Positions 1 to 9,193 of a stretch of DNA of 64,000 nucleotides are shown here, one piece after another. The notes below the pieces were generated by a model. The model was not told where the DNA came from and did no database searches. It saw only the letters and a program-made list of their open reading frames with translations. Source of the DNA: an uncultured Lachnospiraceae bacterium (lineage in GTDB: Bacteria > Bacillota > Clostridia > Lachnospirales > Lachnospiraceae). Each line of letters begins with the position of its first letter. The stretch's first letter is position 1. Made by a program: the position numbers and the translations under genes. The stretch covers positions 1-64,000 of the forward strand of contig CALYZQ010000001.1 of the NCBI GenBank assembly GCA_945609985.1, read 5' to 3'.

Positions 1-294
1 CAGGATTTCTTCCTTGTTTGGAATCAAGATTGCGGACTTGTTTCGCAATTACCTATACTATGTAAAATCTATTTGAATTCCTAAACATGTTCATGGATGC
101 TTGTATATACAAGCTGATTATAAGCCAATGATTTCACCACTTCAACACATAAATAGTTATCACTATTTCCGTTTCGTCAAAATAACCATACTAAATCTCG
201 ATGAATTTTGCCTGTATTTCAAATGCTATAACAACATCTTGTAGCGGTCTTGAAATATTCGTTATAACGTCAATTACTTTTCTCTGTTTTATCT

Positions 295-1035
295 TTAATA
301 ATCTCTGTTCCTGCCACTGCAGAACATTCCTCCGCTGCCACAGCACAAATTACATATCAGATTTGCAATACAAAGCTTCATGCAGATATTTCCGCTTCCC
401 ATAGTGGGATAGCCGTAGCTTGCCTGCCTTGCTGTATACCAGGTTCCGCCATTTTCAAATCTTGACAACAGACTTCTATACTCTGCATTGCCCGGTTCTA
501 ACGCAACCGCTCTCTTGGCATGCTCCAATGCAGCCACATTATTGCCCAAACCCGAGTTTGTAATGGCACTGTAGTAATACCAGCGAGCATTTCTTCCTGC
601 CTCACCGATACCATCCAAAGTAGTCCTTGCCTCTCTATAATAACCGCTTCGGATATAGTTTCCTGCCGCACGGATATAGGGTTCTTCCTCATATCCGGTA
701 TTCTGCCAGCCAAAACCTCCAAAATTGCCAAAGCCACCGAAACCGCCATAGCCGGCACCTCCGTAACCGGTACCCTGTCTATAACCGCCTGTTCCGCCAT
801 ATCCACCGTTTCCGTAATTTCCGCTTCCCCCATAACTGTAGCCTTCCGTGCGCTCCTTCATAATCTGCTGATACGCAGCCTGAATTTCCTTGAATTTCTC
901 TTCCGCCTGCTCCTTGTTGGGGTTATTGATATTGGCATCCGGATGATATCTTCTGCTGAGTGCCTTATATGCTTTCTTTATTTCTTCTTCGGACGCATTC
1001 CTGCTTACGCCCAAAACTGAATACGGATCATACAT
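295..1035 (-). CDS. J-domain (DnaJ-like) protein with Gly/Tyr-rich linker, TPR-like region and Cys-rich tail
   Basis: N-terminus [35 protein letters not shown] is a J-domain with HPD motif; GYGG repeats; C-terminal [22 protein letters not shown]. Confidence 0.9.
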   Translation of the reverse strand: MYDPYSVLGVSRNASEEEIKKAYKALSRRYHPDANINNPNKEQAEEKFKEIQAAYQQIMKERTEGYSYGGSGNYGNGGYGGTGGYRQGTGYGGAGYGGFGGFGNFGGFGWQNTGYEEEPYIRAAGNYIRSGYYREARTTLDGIGEAGRNARWYYYSAITNSGLGNNVAALEHAKRAVALEPGNAEYRSLLSRFENGGTWYTARQASYGYPTMGSGNICMKLCIANLICNLCCGSGGMFCSGRNRDY

Positions 1036-1044
1036 TATCCATAC

Positions 1045-1875
1045 CTACTCTTTCCCGTTTCTCTTTTCCCTTACGATTTCATATCGCGTCCAAACACCGG
1101 AATACAATATATTTCTCAAAATCTCTACATTATCTAATATCGGCAGTTTTTCAAATTCCTTACAGCACTCCGACATCATTATGGTAAGAATCGTCCGACA
1201 TTCCTCTTCAAAATCAGTCCTTTGATACATCTCCTTCAGCGGATTAAAAGTATTTTTGCGAATATCCTCTTCCACGTCCTCATAGGCATCCAAAAGATAG
1301 ATGAACTTACCCAGATAAAAACCAAGTCTGCCTAAATTATCGCTCCATTCATCATCCTTGTAAATCATAATCTGTGCCATCACCTGTCCAAACAATCCGG
1401 ACAGCGCATCAATATCTCCACTGCCGTCTGCCTCCGCCTCAGTGAACTCTCTCATCCGTTTGCTGATATTATTGATTTTTTCCGCATACTTTTCCTTCAG
1501 ATGTTTCCCTTTTCCCTTCACCATTCTGCCATAAAGCATGCGGAAAAACTTTTTCTCATCCTGCCAATCATCCTGACACTTATAGTAGGTAAGTAAGAGA
1601 TTCATATCCGCAATATACTCTGTTATCTCCGTTGTCCTGATTTCATGCTTTTCAAAAGGATGTGCTATACATTTACAGTTTCCCTGTGTTACCGGCGGCT
1701 CGTACAGACTGCTCAGCAACATTAGGACAAAGGTCATGTCATAGCTTAAGGACAGTTGTCCTGTTTTCCCATATTTTTTGCGCAAGATCTGACACAGACC
1801 GCAGTAATAAGAATGGTATATATCAAATTCCTTGAATTTCATCTCCGCCTTGTTGACAATGATATATCCGAACAT
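1045..1875 (-). CDS. DUF5685-like family protein
   Basis: 276 aa ORF just upstream of the J-domain gene on the same strand; MFGYIIVNKAEMKFKEFDIYHSYYCGLCQ N-terminus resembles this family. Confidence 0.65.
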   Translation of the reverse strand: MFGYIIVNKAEMKFKEFDIYHSYYCGLCQILRKKYGKTGQLSLSYDMTFVLMLLSSLYEPPVTQGNCKCIAHPFEKHEIRTTEITEYIADMNLLLTYYKCQDDWQDEKKFFRMLYGRMVKGKGKHLKEKYAEKINNISKRMREFTEAEADGSGDIDALSGLFGQVMAQIMIYKDDEWSDNLGRLGFYLGKFIYLLDAYEDVEEDIRKNTFNPLKEMYQRTDFEEECRTILTIMMSECCKEFEKLPILDNVEILRNILYSGVWTRYEIVREKRNGKE

Positions 1876-1884
1876 AGCTTGCTC

Positions 1885-2277
1885 CTAACTGTTTTTCATG
1901 AACTCCATACCGCATTTTCTGCAGCTTACCACAATTTTTCCTCTGCCTCTGGGCACCCTTAATTTCTGCTTACAGCTTGGGCACTTATAAATATGATATT
2001 GCTTACGCTGCGACCATTCCTTTCTCTTTTTCTGAAAAAAGCCTCTAAGCTTCATCTCCTTTTTCAAATACCATTGATTCTCTGCCGCACGCTTGCCAAT
2101 TTGTCTGGAAAGCATACGGTAATAGGTATAAAAAAGGATGAGTACTGCAACTATATAAGCATAGGGCACTCTAAAAATGGAGAGTACCAAAAATACCATT
2201 GACACTGTCATTAATACACGATTTAATCTGTCCACTCCATATCTTCCATACATAAACCGCTGTAATTTTTCTCTCAT
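1885..2277 (-). CDS. small membrane protein with C-terminal zinc ribbon (CPSCKQKLRVPRGRGKIVVSCRKCGMEF)
   Basis: Two CxxC pairs, hydrophobic segment; SD-like GGAAGG upstream of internal ATG at 2277. Confidence 0.65.
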   Translation of the reverse strand: MREKLQRFMYGRYGVDRLNRVLMTVSMVFLVLSIFRVPYAYIVAVLILFYTYYRMLSRQIGKRAAENQWYLKKEMKLRGFFQKKRKEWSQRKQYHIYKCPSCKQKLRVPRGRGKIVVSCRKCGMEFMKNS

Positions 2278-2431
2278 AGCAAAACATCCTTCCATAACAC
2301 ATTTTTCTATAAATATCACCTTATGGATACCTCTATGTACCAGTACCATTATCAGCTAAACCGCAGGAAAGTGCAATAAAATAAATATAAACTTTTCTAA
2401 AAGAATATTTTTAAAAGAGTAAATTTTCTTC

Positions 2432-2460
2432 TTGACAGTCGCCTGCACTTGTGATATAAA
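2432..2460 (+). promoter_or_regulatory. sigma70-type promoter of the T-box/trpB2 unit
   Basis: TTGACA (2432-2437), 17 bp spacer, TATAAA (2455-2460). Confidence 0.75.
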
Positions 2461-2467
2461 TTTCTTA

Positions 2468-2727
2468 AACCAATGATGGAGAGTAAGTAATCTATTGTCC
2501 GCTTCGTTTCAGAGAGCTGTAGGTGGTGGAATTACAGCATGAATGACTTAGATGAATGGGCTCCTGAGGGCGCGCTGAATGCAGTAGGCTAGCCGGAGAA
2601 GATACTCCGTTATCAAAAATCAGCATATGTTGGTATGCGTGAGTGGGTGTGTTATACACCAAGCCGGGTGGCACCGCAGGAGCTAATGTACTCTTGTCCC
2701 AGCAGAGATTGGGATAAGAGTTTTTTT
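2468..2727 (+). ncRNA. T-box riboswitch leader, probable tryptophan (UGG) specifier
   Basis: Stem I-type start GATGGAGAGTAAGTAAT; T-box sequence GCCGGGTGGCACCGCAGG at 2663-2680; terminator CTCTTGTCCCA..TGGGATAAGAGTTTTTTT; candidate UGG at 2557-2559; precedes trpB-like gene. Confidence 0.92.
2691..2727 (+). terminator. T-box regulatory intrinsic terminator
   Basis: CTCTTGTCCCA-loop-TGGGATAAGAG followed by T7. Confidence 0.9.
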
Positions 2728-2757
2728 ATTGCAAATTTTAAGAAAGGATGTATTACT

Positions 2758-4143
2758 ATGAATGAAGAAAAGAAAATCCCTTACAAAATTTATTTGACCG
2801 AAAATGAGATGCCCACACAATGGTATAATTTACGTGCAGACATGAAAATAAAGCCTGCTCCCCTTTTGAATCCTGAGACCTTAAAGCCCATGACCTACGA
2901 GGACTTACGTCCCGTATTCTGTGATGAATTGATTAAGCAGGAGCTGGATGAGAATACCGCATATATCGATATTCCTCAGGAAATTTTAGACTTTTACAAG
3001 ATGTACCGTCCCGCTCCCCTGGTACGTGCGTATTGTCTGGAGAAGGCTCTGGATACTCCCGCAAAGATTTACTATAAGTTTGAAGGAAACAATACCAGCG
3101 GAAGCCATAAATTGAACTCTGCCATTGCGCAGGCTTATTATGCAAAGAAGCAGGGCTTAAAGGGTGTTACCACCGAGACCGGTGCCGGTCAGTGGGGTAC
3201 TGCTCTTTCCATGGCATGTGCGTACCTTGACCTTGACTGTAAGGTATTTATGGTAAAGGGTTCCTATGAGCAGAAGCCCTTCCGCCGTGAGGTTATGAGA
3301 ACCTATGGTGCATCCGTAACCCCCTCTCCTTCCGAAACAACTGAGGTTGGACGCAAGATTTTGGCAAAATACCCCAACACCACCGGAAGCTTAGGCTGTG
3401 CAATCTCTGAAGCCGTTGAAGTGGCAACTAATACAGAAGGCTACCGCTATGTGCTTGGAAGCGTACTCAACCAGGTACTGCTCCACCAGTCCATTATCGG
3501 TCTGGAGGCAAAAGCAGCTATGGATAAATACGGTATCGAACCCGACATTATCATCGGCTGTGCAGGTGGCGGTTCCAACTTAGGCGGTCTGATTTCTCCC
3601 TTTATGGCAGAAAAGCTGAAAGGCAATAAGGACTACCGCTTTATCGCTGTTGAGCCTGCATCCTGCCCTTCCCTCACCAGAGGAAAATATGTATACGATT
3701 ACTGCGATACCGGTATGGTATGTCCTTTGGCTAAGATGTACACCTTGGGAAGCGGATTCATTCCCTCCGCAAACCACGCAGGCGGACTTCGTTACCACGG
3801 CATGAACTCCGTATTATCCGAGCTGTATCATCAGGGTATGATGGAGGCTGTATCCGTAGAGCAGACCAGCGTATTTGCAGCAGCTCAGCAGTTCGCTAAA
3901 ATTGAAGGTATTTTACCTGCACCGGAAAGCAGTCACGCTATCCGCGTTGCAATTGACGAAGCTATGAAGTGTAAGGAAACCGGTAAAGAAAAGACCATTC
4001 TCTTTGGCCTTACCGGAACAGGTTATTTCGATATGGTGGCTTACCAGAAATTCAATGATGGTGTTATGAGCGACTATATTCCTACCGATGCTGATTTGCA
4101 GCAGGGCTTTGACGGACTTCCGGATATTAAGCGTGCGCAATGA
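2758..4143 (+). CDS. trpB: TrpB-like (TrpB2-type) tryptophan synthase beta chain
   Basis: GSHKLNSAIAQAYYAKKQG PLP-lysine region and GCAGGGSNLGG; start ATG at 2758 follows AAGAAAGGATG; the track ORF start at 2635 lies inside the T-box. Confidence 0.92.
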   Translation: MNEEKKIPYKIYLTENEMPTQWYNLRADMKIKPAPLLNPETLKPMTYEDLRPVFCDELIKQELDENTAYIDIPQEILDFYKMYRPAPLVRAYCLEKALDTPAKIYYKFEGNNTSGSHKLNSAIAQAYYAKKQGLKGVTTETGAGQWGTALSMACAYLDLDCKVFMVKGSYEQKPFRREVMRTYGASVTPSPSETTEVGRKILAKYPNTTGSLGCAISEAVEVATNTEGYRYVLGSVLNQVLLHQSIIGLEAKAAMDKYGIEPDIIIGCAGGGSNLGGLISPFMAEKLKGNKDYRFIAVEPASCPSLTRGKYVYDYCDTGMVCPLAKMYTLGSGFIPSANHAGGLRYHGMNSVLSELYHQGMMEAVSVEQTSVFAAAQQFAKIEGILPAPESSHAIRVAIDEAMKCKETGKEKTILFGLTGTGYFDMVAYQKFNDGVMSDYIPTDADLQQGFDGLPDIKRAQ

Positions 4144-4150
4144 GCCATGC

Positions 4151-4214
4151 ACAGGTGAACACAATATGCCTGCCGTGAGCTTGCTCACAGGCGGGCATAT
4201 TTGTGTTCACCTGT
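4151..4214. repeat. long inverted repeat / hairpin (about 29 bp stem)
   Basis: ACAGGTGAACACAATATGCCTGCCGTGAGC-TT-GCTCACAGGCGGGCATATTTGTGTTCACCTGT. Confidence 0.85.
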
Positions 4215-4223
4215 ATACGGCGA

Positions 4224-4264
4224 ATGCCGCGACACCGAGCAACTTGTTGCGAGGTTGTCGGCAT
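4224..4264. repeat. second adjacent imperfect hairpin
   Basis: ATGCCGCGACACCGAGCAAC..GTTGCGAGGTTGTCGGCAT. Confidence 0.7.
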
Positions 4265-4338
4265 GGCCCGTTCCAAACAAAATTGAAATTTAAAGATATT
4301 TAATTGCTCTGCATCATTTACAGTTGCTATTCTTACCA

Positions 4339-4869
4339 TTACTCCCTCCACAAATATGCTTGCTTTAATATTTTCTCAATTAATTCATGCTTTCCAGCCG
4401 TATAATTTCCCCGATCGTTTGCAAATTCCAATGCTAGTTTTTTCTTTAAGTCATCGTATTCTTTTACATATTCAGGAAATGTATTCAAATAATCTCGGAA
4501 ATTTATATAGTTATTCCAAGCCATACCGTTCCATTCAACAACATGGATGTGATGTGTGCGAAGGTCTTTTTCAAAATCTCCAATCACAAACAATAATTGC
4601 TCTTTCACATCCTCTTTCCGAAATATTATTTCATTTTCCTCCAACAACCTGATATAGGGCTTTATGCTATCTAAAGTCTTAACTCCTACGACAATATCAA
4701 TAATCGGTTTTGCACATACATTTTGAATGGATGTGCTACCAACATGTTGAATATCAATAGCTATATCATTCAATAAAGATTTCAACAAAATAATCGTTTT
4801 AGCTGCCACATCTTCCCACAATGGCTGGTGGGGTAGTAATTTAACCGTACCTCTTTTCAAGCCAATCAT
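4339..4869 (-). CDS. GrpB family protein (nucleotidyltransferase-like)
   Basis: IQHVGSTSIQNVCAKPIIDIVVGV motif; SD GGAGG before ATG at 4869. Confidence 0.85.
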   Translation of the reverse strand: MIGLKRGTVKLLPHQPLWEDVAAKTIILLKSLLNDIAIDIQHVGSTSIQNVCAKPIIDIVVGVKTLDSIKPYIRLLEENEIIFRKEDVKEQLLFVIGDFEKDLRTHHIHVVEWNGMAWNNYINFRDYLNTFPEYVKEYDDLKKKLALEFANDRGNYTAGKHELIEKILKQAYLWRE

Positions 4870-4897
4870 TGCGATACCTCCATTAAACATTTTGGAT

Positions 4898-5332
4898 TTA
4901 CAAATATTCTCTCCGCACTGCCTCCTCCAACAGCTTCGGTTGAATGAGCGGGTAGGTCCAATTCTCTACCAATTCATCGCATATAATGATTTTTTCAATT
5001 TCACTGTGAATCTCTTCAAAGGAAAAAATATCAGCTACAAATAGCATTCCAAATGTCTCTTCATCAACATTTTCATTTGCCCTTGTTTGACCTTTAACCG
5101 AATATACACAGATCGGTGAAATTGTAAATTCAACTGCTCCCGTTTCTTCACGCAGCTCTCGTTTAGCAGTCTCCTCAATTGTTTCGCCCGGCTCCCTATG
5201 ACCGCCCGGTACTTCTACGGTGTCTCTCTCTTTATGCTTGCAAAATACCCACTTACCGTTTGTCTTAGAGATAATCACTGCAAATTTTAAAAGGGAATCC
5301 TCTATTTCGTCATAAAAACGAACCTCAATCAT
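4898..5332 (-). CDS. NUDIX hydrolase
   Basis: Nudix box GGHREPGETIEETAKRELREETGA. Confidence 0.92.
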   Translation of the reverse strand: MIEVRFYDEIEDSLLKFAVIISKTNGKWVFCKHKERDTVEVPGGHREPGETIEETAKRELREETGAVEFTISPICVYSVKGQTRANENVDEETFGMLFVADIFSFEEIHSEIEKIIICDELVENWTYPLIQPKLLEEAVRREYL

Positions 5333-5365
5333 ACTGAATCCTCTCATTGTATCTTACGTTGTATC

Positions 5366-6115
5366 CTACCTTGCATACAATTCTTTTCTTGCATTTTCTA
5401 ACTGCTGCGGTGAATAGGTTTGGGACAAAATCATATGTACAAACTCATCCTCCAGAGTCTGTAAACTTTTTTCATAAATACTTTGGAAGGCCTGCTCCCA
5501 CTCATCATCGTAACATCGACATAGTCCCTTATATTTATCAATCCCGTAGTTGTCTAGTAAAAACGCTGTGAATGCACCCATAATCGGATAGGATATCTTA
5601 TCCTCAATGCCGTAAAAATACTCATCCGCTAAAATCATTAATACAGGCTTTTCATATTTCTCATCTTCTATGTACACACGTGTACATAGTTCATTCGGAA
5701 TCTTCCACCACTCCTTGTCAAAATACATTGCAAGTCCTTCAAAAAGCGCAATGGAACCCGACCATGCACATTCACAGGAAATCGCATGTACGTCTTCATG
5801 GAAACCCACACACTTTACTTCTTCATTATACACTGCATAGATTGTCGGATTCTCACGGTCTAAAAAAGTCACTCCATTTGTCTCGTACTCAAAACCGCTT
5901 ATCTGCATAACTTCTACTCTGGTGTCACACAACCAATAGATTAATTTTTTCTCTGGTATAAATTTCAACTTATCCGTAATCTCTTTATAGCAATTCTCTT
6001 GTAATTCAACTACCTGTTGCAGCTCCTTCTCTGCCACAGATCCTGCCTTGTAATGAAAAGTATAATGCTCTGTTTCTACTTCTTTCCATACCGCTTCCAC
6101 AATCGTTTCCTCCAT
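5366..6115 (-). CDS. putative gluzincin-like zinc metallopeptidase-domain protein
   Basis: HEDVH (HExxH) followed by EGLAMYFD, the downstream Glu motif of peptidase MA clan members. Confidence 0.55.
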   Translation of the reverse strand: MEETIVEAVWKEVETEHYTFHYKAGSVAEKELQQVVELQENCYKEITDKLKFIPEKKLIYWLCDTRVEVMQISGFEYETNGVTFLDRENPTIYAVYNEEVKCVGFHEDVHAISCECAWSGSIALFEGLAMYFDKEWWKIPNELCTRVYIEDEKYEKPVLMILADEYFYGIEDKISYPIMGAFTAFLLDNYGIDKYKGLCRCYDDEWEQAFQSIYEKSLQTLEDEFVHMILSQTYSPQQLENARKELYAR

Positions 6116-6120
6116 TCACT

Positions 6121-7206
6121 TTATGCTCTTATCGCCCAGCGCATTTTGGTGCTCTTGGCGCGGGAATTTCTGGCACATTCCTCAGCAGACGGGCGTATGA
6201 AGTCCCGGGCAATTTCCCTATATATACCGGCCTTCTCCAGTTCCTTAAAGGAGCGCTTCACCAAACGATCCTCACCGGAATGGAAGGTCAGAATCGCAAC
6301 CCTGCCGTTAGGTGCCAATACCTTGGGCAATTTTTCCAAAAAGCTATATAATACCTCAAACTCACTGTTTACATCAATACGAAGTGCCTGAAAGGTTCTG
6401 GCACAGGATTTTTTCACAGCCTCATCACGCTCTGCCTTCGGAACATAACAAAGAGCCTGTTCAATCACCTCTCTCATATGGGTGGTTGTTTCAATAGATT
6501 TTCCTTTACGAAACCACTTCATAACAGTAGCCGCGATTTCTTCTGCATAGGGCTCGTCCGCATTTTCCCTGAGCATTCCAACCAATTCTTCTTCCGTAAC
6601 TTCCTTCAAACGCTCGGCGGCACTGGTCCCTTTTTGTGGATTCATGCGCAAATCAAGGGGACCCTCTACCTTATAGGAAAACCCTCTGTCCGGATTATCA
6701 ATCTGCATGGATGATACACCCAAATCTGCCAACACAAAATCAAACTTTCTGCCAGTTTCCTTTACAACCAGGTCCATATCTGCAAAGTTCTGCAAACGAA
6801 TCGTCAGAATCTCCTCGCCATATCCCTGCTTTGCCAAGCGTTCCCTGGTCTTGGCAGACTCTATCGGGTCCACATCCAATGCATAGATATGTCCCTCTCC
6901 CTTTAAACACTCAAGCATGGCCTTCGTATGACCACCATATCCCAATGTGGCATCCAAGCCGACCTGTCCCGGCTGAATTTGCAGAAACTCAAGTATTTCT
7001 TTGACACAAATAGAAATATGCATTCCGGCAGGCGTACTGCCTTTTTGAATAACCTTTTCGATGGTATCTGCATACTTTTCCGGATTATGTTCTTTATACT
7101 TTTCTTTATAGCTTCGCGGATGTGTCCCCGCGTAACGCACGCGGCGCTTATGGGGCTTTTCCTGTTCCGCATGATTTTCAAAATTAGGTTGTGTGTTATT
7201 ATTCAT
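6121..7206 (-). CDS. rsmH: RsmH/MraW-like 16S rRNA (cytosine-N4)-methyltransferase with N-terminal extension
   Basis: GLDATLGYGGHTKAMLE, DLGVSSMQIDNPDRGFSY, ILTFHSGEDRLVKRSFK motifs. Confidence 0.88.
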   Translation of the reverse strand: MNNNTQPNFENHAEQEKPHKRRVRYAGTHPRSYKEKYKEHNPEKYADTIEKVIQKGSTPAGMHISICVKEILEFLQIQPGQVGLDATLGYGGHTKAMLECLKGEGHIYALDVDPIESAKTRERLAKQGYGEEILTIRLQNFADMDLVVKETGRKFDFVLADLGVSSMQIDNPDRGFSYKVEGPLDLRMNPQKGTSAAERLKEVTEEELVGMLRENADEPYAEEIAATVMKWFRKGKSIETTTHMREVIEQALCYVPKAERDEAVKKSCARTFQALRIDVNSEFEVLYSFLEKLPKVLAPNGRVAILTFHSGEDRLVKRSFKELEKAGIYREIARDFIRPSAEECARNSRAKSTKMRWAIRA

Positions 7207-7220
7207 CTTTGTCCCTTTCG

Positions 7221-7982
7221 TTATACAATCGTACTGGTATCTGCGAGAAATCTCAACATAAGTTCATTCACTTCCTTACACTTCTCAGTAGGAAAATGTG
7301 GGCCGTGTCCACAGTCTTTTATAATATGAACTTCTGCCTGTGTACAGATTTCCTTTATCTCTTCTAATCGTTCCCTTGAGGCAGCGGCATCCCTCTCTCC
7401 TGCAATTAACATCATGGGCCTGGTAATTTTCTCCCATTCCTCCTTTGAAAGTCGGGGATGCATGCGCCAATCCTTTACTTCCTGTCTAAGGTACTCCTCA
7501 ACGTTGCCGCCATGTGCCTGTGCATGACGATGCTTCATTTTCTCAATAAAATCCGTCTCTCCATTTTTCACCAAATTCTCCGGCTCATAGTCCTCGGAAT
7601 TCTCCGTATCAATAACGCCGCCGTTTCCAATACTTATCAGACTCTTTACTCTCTCCGGATGTTTTGCCGCAATATAATAAGCAACACCGCCTCCCGTACT
7701 GTAGCCTATCAAATGTGCCTGCTTAATCCCCATACAATCCATAAATTTCACAATATCGTCCGCAAGCCTCCCGGAATCCCACGTCAAATCCTCGCACACA
7801 CTTCGCCCATGTCCTCTGAAATCCGGATAATAGCAATGATATCCTGCTCCTGAAAACGGCAAAATCTGTCCGCTGAACGCCAGAATTCCACGACTGTAAG
7901 CACTGTGCAAAAAAATGACAGGTTCTCCGTACCCAAACTCCTCATAAAACATGTTCAGATTATCAATTTGTATGTATGGCAT
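7221..7982 (-). CDS. alpha/beta hydrolase
   Basis: GYSTGGG nucleophile elbow, D and H of triad (GERDA, DCGHGPHF). Confidence 0.9.
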   Translation of the reverse strand: MPYIQIDNLNMFYEEFGYGEPVIFLHSAYSRGILAFSGQILPFSGAGYHCYYPDFRGHGRSVCEDLTWDSGRLADDIVKFMDCMGIKQAHLIGYSTGGGVAYYIAAKHPERVKSLISIGNGGVIDTENSEDYEPENLVKNGETDFIEKMKHRHAQAHGGNVEEYLRQEVKDWRMHPRLSKEEWEKITRPMMLIAGERDAAASRERLEEIKEICTQAEVHIIKDCGHGPHFPTEKCKEVNELMLRFLADTSTIV

Positions 7983-7999
7983 TTCTTTTCCTCTCAATA

Positions 8000-8428
8000 C
8001 TAAGTCAACTCTTCTATGGTAAAGCTTTCGTTTTTCAAATCGCAATAATATCGGCCCTTTTCCGCAGTAAATTTCAACACACAGTAATCCGGCTCTGTAA
8101 CACCCTCTCTGTAATAAATAATGTCACCTTTACTCCAAATTTCTCTCTTTATCCCTTCATCCTGTAACACTTCCATGGTACCTACCATCATAACTCCCAC
8201 ATACCGGAATATGCCCTTACGATAAAAATAGGCACTCGCTTTGGGATTCTCCATGAATTGCTTTGCTCTTAACGAGGAAGTGTTCGTTGAAAAATAGAAT
8301 TGATTTCCCTCAATCTTCTTCGGTGCAAACATTGCCTTTATATTAGGATATCCTTCCGCGTCAACAGATGCTACCATCGCAAGCTTCTGTCTCTTAATAA
8401 AATCAAAAATGTGATTTCTTGTCATCAT
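8000..8428 (-). CDS. pyridoxamine 5'-phosphate oxidase family protein
   Basis: MVASVDAEGYPNIKAMFAPKKIEGNQFYFSTNTSS; SD GAGGAGAGG before ATG at 8428. Confidence 0.85.
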   Translation of the reverse strand: MMTRNHIFDFIKRQKLAMVASVDAEGYPNIKAMFAPKKIEGNQFYFSTNTSSLRAKQFMENPKASAYFYRKGIFRYVGVMMVGTMEVLQDEGIKREIWSKGDIIYYREGVTEPDYCVLKFTAEKGRYYCDLKNESFTIEELT

Positions 8429-8861
8429 ACCTCTCCTCAAATGCTGTTAACGTATCCAGTATTCTAAACAGATACGCTTCAAACTCCTTTTGCTCCTTTT
8501 CCGTAAAACCCCGATAAAAAATCTCTCCCATCTTATCTGACATCATAGCAAACTCTTCCTCTAAAGATTTTGCATAGTCCGTGAGGGAAATAATGATTTG
8601 ACGGCGGTTATTGGGATTTACGGTTTTTACTACAATCCCCTTTTCTACCATCCCATCAATTATAATTGACACTGTGTTTTTGGCAAGTGATGTTTCCTTA
8701 CTGATTTCACTCATGAGCAAATTATCCTTTTTCCACAGTACAAACAAAATACGGCCCTGACCACCACCGATTTCTATTCCTTTTTCATGCAGCAGTTTTT
8801 CAAAAATCCTATCCTGCAATTGCTTAATTCTTGAAATATAAAATCCGCCTCTTGTCTCCAT
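8403..8861 (-). CDS. MarR family transcriptional regulator
   Basis: winged-helix LLMSEISKETSLAKNTVSIIIDGMVEKGIVVKTVNPNNRRQIIISLTD. Confidence 0.92.
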   Translation of the reverse strand: METRGGFYISRIKQLQDRIFEKLLHEKGIEIGGGQGRILFVLWKKDNLLMSEISKETSLAKNTVSIIIDGMVEKGIVVKTVNPNNRRQIIISLTDYAKSLEEEFAMMSDKMGEIFYRGFTEKEQKEFEAYLFRILDTLTAFEERYDDKKSHF

Positions 8862-8965
8862 TGCAAACCTCTCCAGCGCAAATACTTCTATATAGAACTA
8901 TTTGCAGTATAACATATGCTTACATAATATGCAAGCATGCATTCTCTTTATTGTGAGGAAGCGAC

Positions 8966-9134
8966 AACGTGCAGGGGAAGAGATACCATAACACAAGCAG
9001 TGCAATGTGAGCACGCCGGCACTTAGCGAGGTATGATGCGCAATACATTGCGCATTCGAGCTTAGTACCGCTGCGATGCGAACCTTAGCGAGAGCGTGCC
9101 TGCGGTGGTTATGGTATCTCTTCCCCTACACGTT
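8966..9134 (-). repeat. long intergenic quasi-palindromic element, copy A
   Basis: 27-bp outer arms with one mismatch (AACGTGCAGGGGAAGAGATACCATAAC / GTTATGGTATCTCTTCCCCTACACGTT) plus conserved core shared with 14934-15127 and 44326-44531 (minus orientation). Confidence 0.9.
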
Positions 9135-9146
9135 ATTTTTCATTAC

Positions 9147-9178
9147 AAAAAAGAGGCTGCATACCGTGCAACCTCTTT
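9147..9178 (-). terminator. intrinsic terminator of pnp
   Basis: minus strand AGAGGTTGCACGGTATGCAGCCTCTTTTTTG. Confidence 0.85.
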
Positions 9179-9193
9179 CATCTTCATATATTA

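Noticed and set aside
520-1020. Plus-strand 166-aa ORF opposite the J-domain gene
   Set aside because: Antisense to a clear J-domain CDS, composition follows the Gly-rich codons; not credible.
2635-2757. Upstream part of the trpB ORF as called in the track
   Set aside because: It lies within the T-box antiterminator/terminator region; the coding start is 2758.
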